A DNA stretch of 64,000 nt. It comes from Gilvimarinus sp. DA14. Lineage in GTDB: Bacteria; Pseudomonadota; Gammaproteobacteria; Pseudomonadales; Cellvibrionaceae. Each line of letters opens with the position of its first letter. Position 1 is the stretch's first letter. The stretch lies in assembly GCF_024204685.1 (NCBI RefSeq), contig NZ_CP100350.1, forward strand, positions 62,001 to 126,000, in the 5' to 3' direction. The notes below the pieces were generated by a model, which searched no databases, was not told where the DNA came from, and worked only from the letters and a program-made list of their open reading frames with translations. A program made the translations under genes and the position numbers. Of the stretch, positions 1 to 7,611 are shown in pieces.

Positions 1-685
1 GAAAAACACCACCATTCCGACCAAGAAGTCACAGGTGTTCTCAACGGCCGAAGACAACCAGACCGCCGTTACCATTCACGTGGTGCAGGGCGAGCGCAAG
101 CAGGCGACGCAGAACAAGTCGCTGGGCCGTTTCGATTTGGCCGATATTCCGCCCGCTCCGCGCGGTATGCCACAGATTGAAGTGACCTTTGACATCGACG
201 CCAACGGTATTTTGAATGTGAGCGCGAAAGATAAGGCCACCGGTAAAGAGCAGTCCATTGTGATTAAGGCTTCTTCCGGTTTGTCGGACGACGAAATCGA
301 GCAAATGGTGAAAGACGCCGAGGCCAACGCCGAAGCGGATAAGAAGTTTGAAAAGCTGGTGACAGCGCGCAACTCTTTGGACGGTTTAATTGCAGCAACG
401 CAAAAAACCCTCAAAGAAGCGGGCGACAAAGCCACCGACGAAGAAAAGTCGGCCATCGAAGCGGCAATTGCCGAAGCAGAAGAAGCGGTTAAAGGTGACG
501 ACGTAGACGCCATGGAAGCGGCGACCACCAAGTTGACCGAAGCGTCTGGCTCGCTGGCGCAAAAAATGTACGCCGAGCAACAGCAGCAGGCGGGCGGCGA
601 ACAGCAGGCCGACGCCCAGCAAGAAGCTGATGACGGCGTTGTTGATGCCGAGTTTGAAGAAGTTAAAGACGACGAGAAGAAGTAA
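1..685 (+). CDS. dnaK: Chaperone DnaK (Hsp70), 3' end only
   Basis: This is the C-terminal part of the ATP-dependent Hsp70 chaperone. The reading frame is already open at base 2, so the gene begins before the window. The visible part starts in the substrate-binding beta-sandwich ([20 protein letters not shown]), followed by the [21 protein letters not shown] segment in pieces, then the helical lid with many Glu/Lys residues, a Gln-rich stretch and an acidic tail ending in EEVKDDEKK, typical of proteobacterial DnaK. It works in the cytoplasm with DnaJ, encoded 142 bp downstream, and GrpE. An internal Met at base 35 is not a start. Identity is certain; only the N-terminal ATPase domain is missing from view. 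Confidence 0.97.
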   Translation, partial: KNTTIPTKKSQVFSTAEDNQTAVTIHVVQGERKQATQNKSLGRFDLADIPPAPRGMPQIEVTFDIDANGILNVSAKDKATGKEQSIVIKASSGLSDDEIEQMVKDAEANAEADKKFEKLVTARNSLDGLIAATQKTLKEAGDKATDEEKSAIEAAIAEAEEAVKGDDVDAMEAATTKLTEASGSLAQKMYAEQQQQAGGEQQADAQQEADDGVVDAEFEEVKDDEKK

Positions 686-737
686 ACGTCCCTTTAGCGA
701 CTGATGGCCGGCGCTTGTCGGCCGCAAACTCTCAGCG

Positions 738-794
738 AATGCGGGCGGGGACAACCTTAGCCCGCATTTGTTGTTAGGGCCTGTCAACAGGCCC
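738..794 (+). promoter_or_regulatory. Two stem-loops between dnaK and dnaJ
   Basis: Two inverted repeats fill the dnaK-dnaJ spacer. The first pairs AATGCGGGC (738-746) with GCCCGCATT (760-768) across a 13-nt loop. The second pairs GGGCCTG (777-783) with CAGGCCC (788-794) across TCAA. Neither is followed by a clean U-run, so full termination is unlikely. They may attenuate transcription or protect the dnaK mRNA end, which would lower DnaJ relative to DnaK (inference). Confidence 0.5.
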
Positions 795-827
795 TGAGGC
801 TTCCAATTTTTGAGGAAACACAAACAC

Positions 828-1970
828 ATGGCAAAACGCGATTATTACGAAGTACTGGGGGTGTCCAAAGACGCCTCGGCGCAAGAGCTGAAAAAGGCCT
901 ACCGCCGGGTCGCCATGAAGCACCACCCGGACCGCAACCCGGGCGACAAAGAATCGGAAGACAAATTTAAAGAGGCGAGCGAAGCCTACGAGGTATTGTC
1001 TGACGAGCAAAAACGCGCCGCTTACGATCAATTCGGCCACGCAGGGGTTGATGGTCAAGGCGGAATGGGCGGCGGCGCCGGCGCCGGTGGCTTTGGTAAT
1101 TTCAGCGATATTTTCGGCGATGTGTTTGGCGATATATTTGGCGGCGCTGCAGGCGGTGGCCGTGGTCGACGCGGCGGCCCCTCGCGCGGCTCTGATTTAC
1201 GCTACACCCTGGACTTATCGCTGGAAGATGCCGTGCGCGGCTCACAGGTGCAAATTAAAGTGCCCACTTTGGTGGCCTGTAAAACTTGTGATGGCTCTGG
1301 CGCCAAGCCTGGAAGTAAGCCTGTCACTTGTGCCACCTGTGGCGGTATCGGCCAGGTAAGAATGCAGCAGGGGTTTTTCTCGGTACAGCAAACTTGCCCC
1401 AGCTGTCATGGTCGCGGTACCACCATTTCCGACCCCTGTGGCAGCTGTCACGGACAGGGCCGGGTGGAAGAGACCAAAACTCTGTCGGTAAAAGTGCCGC
1501 CGGGCGTTGATACCGGTGACCGCATCCGTTTGTCCGGTGAGGGCGAAGCGGGTACAGAAGGTGGCCCGGCCGGTGATTTGTATGTCCAAATCAACGTTAA
1601 AGAGCACGAAATTTTTACCCGCGATGGACGCGATTTGTACTGCGAAGTGCCCATTGATTTTGTCCAGGCGACATTGGGCGGTGAAATTGAAGTGCCCACG
1701 CTGGATGGTCGCGTTAAGCTCAAAGTGCCGGCTGAAACCCAAACCGGCAAGCTGTTCCGTTTGCGCGGTAAAGGCGTCACGCCGGTGCGAGGTGGGGCGG
1801 CTGGTGATTTAATGTGCCGGGTGGTGTTGGAAACGCCGGTTAACCTTACCAGCAAGCAGAAAGACCTGCTGCAGCAATTTGCCGACACTATGAAAGAGGG
1901 TAAAAACTCGCCTCGGCAAAAAAGCTGGTTTGACGGTATGAAAAATTTCTTTGGGGATATGAAGATTTAA
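828..1970 (+). CDS. dnaJ: Co-chaperone DnaJ (Hsp40, class A)
   Basis: DnaJ stimulates the DnaK ATPase and delivers unfolded substrates. The 380-residue product has all class A parts: a J domain with the HPD motif at residues 33-35, a Gly/Phe-rich linker at about 70-115, four CxxCxGxG zinc motifs ([32 protein letters not shown]) at about 145-205, and the C-terminal substrate-binding domains. The ATG at 828 gives the family N-terminus [11 protein letters not shown], with TGAGGA at 811-816 as a weak ribosome site; an in-frame TTG at 810 would add six unrelated residues and is not preferred. It probably shares the heat-shock promoter of dnaK upstream of the window. Confidence 0.97.
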   Translation: MAKRDYYEVLGVSKDASAQELKKAYRRVAMKHHPDRNPGDKESEDKFKEASEAYEVLSDEQKRAAYDQFGHAGVDGQGGMGGGAGAGGFGNFSDIFGDVFGDIFGGAAGGGRGRRGGPSRGSDLRYTLDLSLEDAVRGSQVQIKVPTLVACKTCDGSGAKPGSKPVTCATCGGIGQVRMQQGFFSVQQTCPSCHGRGTTISDPCGSCHGQGRVEETKTLSVKVPPGVDTGDRIRLSGEGEAGTEGGPAGDLYVQINVKEHEIFTRDGRDLYCEVPIDFVQATLGGEIEVPTLDGRVKLKVPAETQTGKLFRLRGKGVTPVRGGAAGDLMCRVVLETPVNLTSKQKDLLQQFADTMKEGKNSPRQKSWFDGMKNFFGDMKI

Positions 1971-1997
1971 TTCGTCATCTGTGCATTGTAAAAATAC

Positions 1998-2036
1998 AAG
2001 CCTCGAAGCCGGTTTTAGGTTTCGGGGCTTTGTTTT
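1998..2036 (+). terminator. Rho-independent terminator after dnaJ
   Basis: An AAGCCTCGAA arm pairs with TTTCGGGGCTT (one G-U pair), followed by TGTTTT. It lies 28 bp after the dnaJ stop. Confidence 0.75.
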
Positions 2037-2041
2037 AATGG

Positions 2042-2106
2042 GCTGGATGTCTGACGCCTGAAGTCGGACGCGAGCTGCATCAGACGTCAGACCTCGGGCG
2101 TCCAGC
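2042..2106. repeat. Inverted pair of 30-nt heptamer-array elements
   Basis: Two 30-nt elements face each other around a 5-nt centre. Plus-strand copy 2042-2071 reads as heptamers GCTGGAT, GTCTGAC, GCCTGAA, GTCGGAC plus GC. The copy on the other strand (2106-2077) reads GCTGGAC, GCCCGAG, GTCTGAC, GTCTGAT plus GC. Together they can fold into a long imperfect hairpin. The same 4x7+2 design recurs at 5840, 6029, 9456 and 9571. The rest of the 352-bp dnaJ-isomerase gap holds only the dnaJ terminator and an AT-rich stretch near 2235-2275 that could carry the promoter of the next operon. Confidence 0.8.
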
Positions 2107-2322
2107 GTTCTATGTAAAGAAGTGCCAACTTCTGCCAAGTCTGGGCTAAAGGGGGATGGGGTTTATTTGACTACTTGCTATACTCCCTGCGTTTTCGCAA
2201 GCTTGGCTTCGCCTTCTAAACGCGTTACAGTAATTGCATATAAAAATACGATTAAATATAAAACCTTTCATTAGCACGCCGTTTCCCTCTGCGGATTCGG
2301 CCGGACCCAATGGAGAATAACA

Positions 2323-3384
2323 ATGAAGATGATCAAAGGCCCAGCGCTGTTTCTGGCGCAATTTGCCGGAGATGAGCCACCGTTCAATTCCCTGGAAAAC
2401 ATTGCCAAGTGGGCCGGTAGTCTCGGCTTTAAAGGCATTCAAATGCCCTCGTGGGACAAGCGTTTGTTCGATCTTGAACGCGCTGCCAACGATTTAGATT
2501 ACTGCAAAGAAGTAACCGACACTCTCGCCAAGTACGGTCTGGAATTGACCGAGCTGTCTACCCATTTACAGGGGCAGTTGGTGGCAGTGCATCCGGTTTA
2601 CGATGAAATGTTCGACATTTTTGCTCCCGACCATCTGCACGGCAAACCTGATGAGCGCCAGCAATGGGCGGTAGAGCAGATGTACCTGGCGGCGAAAGCC
2701 AGTAAAAACTTTGGTTTGACCGCGCATGCAACCTTCTCGGGCGCACTGCTATGGCCGTTTGTTTATCCCTGGCCGCAGCGTCCGCAGGGCCTGGTGGAAA
2801 CCGGGTTTGCCGAGCTTGCCAAGCGCTGGAAGCCGATTCTGGATGCGTTTGACGAGGCCGGTGTGGATGTTTGCTATGAACTGCACCCGGGCGAAGACCT
2901 GCACGATGGCGTAACCTTTGAGCGCTTCTTGAAAGAGGTCGATAATCACCCGCGCGCCAATATCCTCTACGATCCTAGCCACTTTATTTTGCAGCAGCTC
3001 GACTATCTGGCGTTTATCGATCGCTATCACGAGCGCATTAAAATGTTCCATGTTAAAGACGCCGAATTTAACCCCACCGCCCAACAGGGTGTGTACGGTG
3101 GTTACGAGGGCTGGGTCGAGCGTGCCGGGCGTTTCCGCTCGCTGGGCGACGGCCAGGTGGACTTTAAAGGAATCTTCTCCAAGCTCACCCAGTACGACTA
3201 CGATGGTTGGGCTGTGATCGAGTGGGAGTGCTGCATGAAGCACCCCGAGGCGGGCGCCGAAGAGGGCTCGCGCTTCGTATCCGAGCATATTATTCGCATT
3301 ACTGAAAAAGCTTTTGACGACTTTGCCGGCGGCGAAGCAGATGAAGCCAGCAACCGCCGTATTCTCGGCTTGGGAGGCAAATAA
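2323..3384 (+). CDS. Sugar phosphate isomerase/epimerase (AP endonuclease 2-type TIM barrel)
   Basis: The 353-residue protein belongs to the xylose-isomerase-like TIM-barrel superfamily (AP_endonuc_2). It shows the expected strand motifs: GSLGFKGIQMPSWD near the N-terminus, CYELHPGEDLHDG with a metal-ligand Glu/His pair in the middle, YDPSHFILQ, FHVKDAEF and WAVIEWECCMKHPE late in the chain. Such proteins isomerise or epimerise sugars or inositols, but the substrate cannot be read from sequence. It is first in a three-gene operon and overlaps the next start by one base (TAATG). GGAGA precedes the ATG. Pairing with a Gfo/Idh/MocA oxidoreductase and an MFS permease suggests catabolism of an unusual or keto sugar (inference). 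Cytoplasmic; no signal peptide. Confidence 0.85.
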   Translation: MKMIKGPALFLAQFAGDEPPFNSLENIAKWAGSLGFKGIQMPSWDKRLFDLERAANDLDYCKEVTDTLAKYGLELTELSTHLQGQLVAVHPVYDEMFDIFAPDHLHGKPDERQQWAVEQMYLAAKASKNFGLTAHATFSGALLWPFVYPWPQRPQGLVETGFAELAKRWKPILDAFDEAGVDVCYELHPGEDLHDGVTFERFLKEVDNHPRANILYDPSHFILQQLDYLAFIDRYHERIKMFHVKDAEFNPTAQQGVYGGYEGWVERAGRFRSLGDGQVDFKGIFSKLTQYDYDGWAVIEWECCMKHPEAGAEEGSRFVSEHIIRITEKAFDDFAGGEADEASNRRILGLGGK

Positions 3385-4529
3385 TGGCCGCACCGCGTAT
3401 TCGTTTAGGTATGGTCGGCGGTGGCCGCGGCGCGTTTATCGGCGCCGTGCATCGCATTGCCTCGCGCATTGATGACAAGTACGAGCTGGTGGCGGGGGCC
3501 TTGTCTTCCAACCCGGAAAACGCCAAGGCCTCGGCCGAGGACTTATTGATTGCCCCGGATCGCGCCTACAGCTCCTATGAAGAAATGTTTAAGGCCGAAG
3601 CGGCCCGCGACGATGGCATCGAGGCCGTCGCCATTGTAACGCCCAACCACATGCACTTTCCGGTGGCAAAGGCGGCGCTTGAGGCGGGCATTAACGTCAT
3701 CTGCGACAAGCCTGTGACTCGCACCTTGGAAGAGGCGCTGGAGCTGGAGCAGTTGGTTAAAAAATCCGACGCTTTTTTTGCGCTTACCCATAACTACAGC
3801 GGCTACCCGCTGGTTCGCTATGCCCGCGAAATGGTCGAGCGCGGCGACTTGGGTAACATCCGTATTGTTCAGGTGGAGTACCCGCAAGAGTGGCTGACCG
3901 AGCAGCAGGATTCAGACAACAAGCAGGCTTCCTGGCGCACCGACCCGGCGCGCTCCGGTGCGGCTGGCTGTCTGGGCGACATTGGCACCCACGCATTTCA
4001 GCTGGCGCGTTTTATCAGCGGCCAGAAAGTGACCTCGGTATGCGCTGACTTAACTGCATTTGTCCCTGGTCGCCCGGTGGACGATAACGTTCATGTGATG
4101 TTGCGTTTTGAAGGTGGGGCCAAGGGTATGCTGTGGTCCAGCCAGGTAGCCCCGGGTTGTGAAAACGGCTTGCGCATTCGCCTTTATGGGGACAAAGCCG
4201 GCCTTTCCTGGTCGCAGGAGAACCCTAACGAAATGTGGTTTACCCCGCTCGGCGCTCCGCAGCAGCGCATCACCCGTCGCGACGACTACTGGGACAGCGA
4301 ATTTGCCGTGCGCGGTATTCGTATTCCCTTCGGTCATCCCGAGGGTTATCTGGAAGCATTTGCCACCATCTATAACGATGTGGCGGATGTTTTACAGGCT
4401 AAGCGCGAAGGCAAAACCGTTGATATCGAAAGCTGGATTCCCGGTATTGATACCGGTGTTGAAGGCTTGAAATTTATTACGGCGGTACTGGCGTCGTCCG
4501 AGGCCGACAGTCGCTGGACTGAACTGTAA
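3384..4529 (+). CDS. Gfo/Idh/MocA-family NAD(P)-dependent oxidoreductase
   Basis: The 381-residue protein opens with a Rossmann nucleotide-binding motif (GMVGGGRGAFIG), contains AIVTPNHMHFPVAKAALEAG and the family motif CDKPVTRTLEEA with the catalytic-type Lys, and ends with the alpha/beta substrate domain. GDIGTHAFQLARF holds the conserved Asp and His typical of the active site. The family oxidises or reduces sugar hydroxyls, including inositol and 3-keto-glycoside chemistry. Its ATG overlaps the isomerase stop, so the two are translationally coupled and probably act in one pathway. The exact substrate is unknown. Confidence 0.88.
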   Translation: MAAPRIRLGMVGGGRGAFIGAVHRIASRIDDKYELVAGALSSNPENAKASAEDLLIAPDRAYSSYEEMFKAEAARDDGIEAVAIVTPNHMHFPVAKAALEAGINVICDKPVTRTLEEALELEQLVKKSDAFFALTHNYSGYPLVRYAREMVERGDLGNIRIVQVEYPQEWLTEQQDSDNKQASWRTDPARSGAAGCLGDIGTHAFQLARFISGQKVTSVCADLTAFVPGRPVDDNVHVMLRFEGGAKGMLWSSQVAPGCENGLRIRLYGDKAGLSWSQENPNEMWFTPLGAPQQRITRRDDYWDSEFAVRGIRIPFGHPEGYLEAFATIYNDVADVLQAKREGKTVDIESWIPGIDTGVEGLKFITAVLASSEADSRWTEL

Positions 4530-4548
4530 TAACCATTAGATGATACAG

Positions 4549-4569
4549 CCGGGCGTAACGCCCGGTTTT
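4549..4569 (+). terminator. Compact hairpin with U-run between oxidoreductase and permease
   Basis: CCGGGCG, TAA, CGCCCGG then TTTT. It sits 20 bp after the oxidoreductase stop and 28 bp before the permease ATG, so it is probably a partial terminator that lowers permease expression within the operon. Confidence 0.6.
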
Positions 4570-4596
4570 GATAACAATAACCATAGGGCTAAAACT

Positions 4597-5829
4597 ATGA
4601 CCGAAGTCCATCGTTCCAGAATATTTACCGCCAGCTGTGTGGCACTGATCGTAACAGCCATGACCTTCGCGATTCGCGCCGGTATCCTCACTCAGCTCGG
4701 GGAAGATTTTCAGCTCAACAATACCCAGCTAGGCTGGATTAACGGAGTTGCCTTTTTAGGCTTTCCTGTCGCCATGATGTTTGGCGGCCTGATTTATAAC
4801 TTTTTAGGCCCCAAAAAATTGTTGGCAATTGCGTTTATTTGCCATGCCATAGGGTTGGTCATGACCATGACCGCCACCGGCTTCTGGACGCTGATCTTGT
4901 CCAGCTTCTTTATCGGCTTTGCCAACGGCTCTGTTGAGGCGGCTTGTAATCCGCTCATTGCCGAGCTTTACCACGACAAGAAAACGGTAATGCTGAACAA
5001 ATTTCACGTCTGGTTTCCCGGTGGTATTGTGATTGGCTCACTCACCTCTTTGCTGATGGGCGATGTGCTGGGCCTGGGTTGGCAGTGGCAAATTGGTATT
5101 ATGCTGCTTCCCACTGCAATTTACGGTTACCTGGTATTTGTCGAGGCTTTCCCCTCGCTGGATCATACCGAGACATCCACACTTAATAACGTCAAAGCAC
5201 TGGCCTCGCCACTGTTCATTTTTATGATGATCTGCATGACGGTAACCGCTATTTCTGAATTCGGTCCGCAGCAGTGGGTTGAGAAAACTCTGGGCAGCTC
5301 AGGTGTGCACCCCATGGTGATTCTGGCCATGGTGACCGGGTTGATGGCGGTAGGGCGCTACTTTGCTGGTCCTGTAGTCGAAGCGCTGAACCCGGCGGGC
5401 GTGCTTTTGGCATCCTCTGTAGTTGCCACGATTGGTGTTTACACCATGAGCTTTGCCACCGGTCCAATGATTTATGTGGCTGCGATTTTGTTTGCCCTGG
5501 GGGTAATGTACTTCTGGCCCACCATGATTGGTTTTGTCAGTGAGTACCTGCCCAAAACCGGCGCATTGGGTATGTCGCTAATGGGTGGGGCCGGAATGTT
5601 CTCGGTGAGTATCTGGAATCCGATTATCGGTGGCTGGCTCGACTCGGCCAAGGCCGACGCTTTGGCGGCCGGAAAAGTGGGCGCCGAGGCGGATTTGGCC
5701 GCGGGTGTAGCGACCTTGGAAAGCATGGCACTGTTTCCCGCTGCACTGATTGTGGCTTTCACCTTCCTGTTTATTATTCGCAAAAAGCTGGTACGCGGTG
5801 AAATTAAAGCCGAACCTCTGGCGGATTAA
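4597..5829 (+). CDS. MFS permease (sugar transporter type)
   Basis: The 410-residue protein has about 12 predicted membrane segments, beginning FTASCVALIVTAMTFAIRAG, and carries a GPKK loop after the second segment where many MFS proteins have their loop 2-3 signature. The NGSVEAACNPLIAELYHDKK segment resembles sugar-proton symporters of the FucP-like group. The ATG at 4597 is preferred over an in-frame ATG at 4540, which lies in front of the hairpin at 4549-4569. Its place after an isomerase and an oxidoreductase suggests it imports their substrate across the inner membrane (inference). Confidence 0.82.
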   Translation: MTEVHRSRIFTASCVALIVTAMTFAIRAGILTQLGEDFQLNNTQLGWINGVAFLGFPVAMMFGGLIYNFLGPKKLLAIAFICHAIGLVMTMTATGFWTLILSSFFIGFANGSVEAACNPLIAELYHDKKTVMLNKFHVWFPGGIVIGSLTSLLMGDVLGLGWQWQIGIMLLPTAIYGYLVFVEAFPSLDHTETSTLNNVKALASPLFIFMMICMTVTAISEFGPQQWVEKTLGSSGVHPMVILAMVTGLMAVGRYFAGPVVEALNPAGVLLASSVVATIGVYTMSFATGPMIYVAAILFALGVMYFWPTMIGFVSEYLPKTGALGMSLMGGAGMFSVSIWNPIIGGWLDSAKADALAAGKVGAEADLAAGVATLESMALFPAALIVAFTFLFIIRKKLVRGEIKAEPLAD

Positions 5830-5839
5830 GTTGATGTCT

Positions 5840-5869
5840 GTCTGATGTCGGAGGCCTGACGTCAGACGC
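5840..5869 (+). repeat. 30-nt heptamer-array element
   Basis: Four heptamers GTCTGAT, GTCGGAG, GCCTGAC, GTCAGAC followed by GC. The outer arms GTCTGA and TCAGAC are complementary, so it can fold alone. It lies just after the permease stop. Confidence 0.8.
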
Positions 5870-5884
5870 TCAACAGACAATACA

Positions 5885-5916
5885 AAAAGGGCGAACCTGT
5901 CGGTTCGCCCTTTTTT
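5885..5916 (+). terminator. Rho-independent terminator of the isomerase-permease operon
   Basis: GGGCGAACC, TGTC, GGTTCGCCC followed by TTTTTT; a perfect 9-bp stem. The upstream A-run would let it work on the other strand too. Confidence 0.9.
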
Positions 5917-5993
5917 GTTGCGAAGCTCAAAGTTTACCAATTTGTTGCTTTTCCAATTAATAAGCGCAACATTATTCTCCGTTCTCCAAGCAT

Positions 5994-6026
5994 AAAAAAG
6001 CCCCGCTTAAAAAGCAGGGCTCTTAT
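5994..6026 (-). terminator. Terminator of crp
   Basis: On the minus strand AGCCCTGCTT pairs with AAGCGGGGCT (one mismatch) and is followed by TTTTTAT, 46 bp beyond the crp stop. Confidence 0.8.
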
Positions 6027-6028
6027 TC

Positions 6029-6058
6029 GCGTCCAACATCAGACCTCCGACATCAGAC
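6029..6058 (-). repeat. 30-nt heptamer-array element
   Basis: Read on the minus strand: GTCTGAT, GTCGGAG, GTCTGAT, GTTGGAC, then GC. It lies between the crp stop codon and the crp terminator hairpin, so it is transcribed as part of the crp 3' UTR. Confidence 0.8.
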
Positions 6059-6071
6059 GGTTTTATCTACC

Positions 6072-6707
6072 TCATCGAGTCCCGTAAACCACCATGGTCT
6101 TGCCTTTTACATCCACCAAACCCTGTTCTTCCAGGGTTTTAAGTACCCGGCCTACCATCTCGCGGGAGCAGCCCACAATGCGGCCGATTTCCTGGCGGGT
6201 GATTTTAATTTGCATGCCGTCCGGGTGGGTCATGGCGTCCGGCTCTTTGCACAAGTCGAGCAGGGTACGAGCGACGCGACCGGTGACATCCAAAAACGCA
6301 AGATCTCCCACCTTGCGCGTGGTTTTTCGCAGGCGGCGGGCCATTTGCGTGCTCAGGGCGAACAGGAACTCCGGATGGTCAGCCGCTAGCTCCTGAAACT
6401 TGCTATAGCTGATTTCAGCAACTTCGCACTCTGATTTGGCGCGAATCCAGGCACTGCGCGAATCCTGAGTATCAAACAGCCCCATTTCGCCAAAAAAGTC
6501 GCCGTCGTTCAGGTAGGCGACAATCATTTCGCGGCCTTCATCGTCCTCAATCAGCACGGTGACTGAACCTTTTACGATGTAATACAGCGAATCGCTTTTA
6601 TCCCCGGCGTAAATTAATGTGCTTTTCGCGGGGTAGCGGCGGCGATGGCAGTGATTTAAAAATTCATCGACGTTGTTGATGTGCGGTGTTAGCGAGACTG
6701 CGACCAA
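6072..6707 (-). CDS. crp: cAMP receptor protein, Vfr/CRP type, with TTG start
   Basis: Global transcription regulator activated by cAMP. The 211-residue protein closely follows Pseudomonas Vfr as I know it: [49 protein letters not shown] (cAMP pocket), a long dimer helix, and the recognition helix in [20 protein letters not shown]. The start is a TTG at 6707, seven bases after AGGAG; it gives an N-terminus [20 protein letters not shown] that lines up with Vfr, whose length is 214. An ATG farther out would add 32 residues not found in the family. It is divergent from an osmC gene, as crp is beside yhfA in E. coli. It could control the sugar and cellulase genes nearby (inference). Confidence 0.93.
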   Translation of the reverse strand: MVAVSLTPHINNVDEFLNHCHRRRYPAKSTLIYAGDKSDSLYYIVKGSVTVLIEDDEGREMIVAYLNDGDFFGEMGLFDTQDSRSAWIRAKSECEVAEISYSKFQELAADHPEFLFALSTQMARRLRKTTRKVGDLAFLDVTGRVARTLLDLCKEPDAMTHPDGMQIKITRQEIGRIVGCSREMVGRVLKTLEEQGLVDVKGKTMVVYGTR

Positions 6708-6949
6708 AGTGCGGCTCCTAGCAAATTGTACGTTCAGAATAAGGTGGCTCATTATGCCGCGATTTGTTCTAAGTGCCAAATCAAGGCATAACAAGTCTGC
6801 CATCTTTGTGACTTGGTTATTACAGTGAAAGAAAAACCAATGTTTTCAGTGGTTTATCGTGTGAAGATAAATGCGCCAATATCCTGCGGATGCGCTTTTA
6901 TGGTAGTCTTTGCGCCGCTTTAACGCGGGTTAATTATTGAGAGGCAAAC

Positions 6950-7378
6950 ATGCAAGCAACAGTTAAATGGGTAGATGGTGCACAGTTCTTAGGTGAGTCT
7001 GGTAGTGGTCACAGTGTGGTGATGGATGGCCCAGAGGATCACGGTGGTCGCAACACCGGTGTACGCCCCATGGAAATGCTGCTGCTGGGGCTCGGGGGCT
7101 GCTCCAACTTCGATGTGGTCAGCATCTTGAAAAAAACCCGCCAGAACGTCAGCGACTGTAAGGTAGAAATAATGGCGGAGCGCGCCGACGCGGTGCCCGC
7201 TGTTTTCACCAAAATTCACCTGCATTTTATAGTAAGCGGCACTGAACTCAAGGAAAAGCAGGTAGCCCGCGCGGTCGAGTTATCGGCGACTAAATATTGC
7301 TCCGCATCCATTATGCTGGAAGGGGCTGGTGTGGAAATTAGCCATGACTACGAAATTGTCGAAACTCCAGTCGCCTAG
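6950..7378 (+). CDS. OsmC/YhfA-family protein
   Basis: A 142-residue OsmC-fold protein. The family reduces organic hydroperoxides with a pair of Cys residues. Here one Cys lies in LLLGLGGCSNFDVVS and the other in ATKYCSASIML, both at the positions expected for the family. The conserved basic and Glu region of the N-terminal half is also present (RNTGVRPMEMLL). It is a close match to the YhfA-like group that sits next to crp across gammaproteobacteria. The 242-bp divergent spacer with crp holds both promoters; GAGAGGC precedes the ATG. Cytoplasmic. Confidence 0.88.
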   Translation: MQATVKWVDGAQFLGESGSGHSVVMDGPEDHGGRNTGVRPMEMLLLGLGGCSNFDVVSILKKTRQNVSDCKVEIMAERADAVPAVFTKIHLHFIVSGTELKEKQVARAVELSATKYCSASIMLEGAGVEISHDYEIVETPVA

Positions 7379-7611
7379 AGTCCGGTAAAAATTACGCTGT
7401 GGAATCTTAAGTGAGGTTCCACAGGTCTTGCTGGCGCGATTGTAAGCCCACCTTCGCGTAGCGCGGTTTTTCTAAAGCTCGCTACGCAGGCGCAATCGCT
7501 CGCCCCATTAACCATTCTTTGCTCTCCCTGATACAGCTCTTCGCTCAATCGCGCTACACTCGCTGGCTGCACCATTAAGTCAATATAACTATATAAAGAT
7601 AGGAAGAGCCC

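Noticed and set aside
41-829. Long open frames on the minus strand opposite dnaK and in other frames of many genes
   Set aside because: They mirror strong genes, have no ribosome sites and no family resemblance; codon bias of the sense gene explains them.
6807-6870. CRP-binding sites in the crp-osmC spacer (TGTGA words at 6807 and 6860)
   Set aside because: Only half-sites; no matching TCACA at the required distance.
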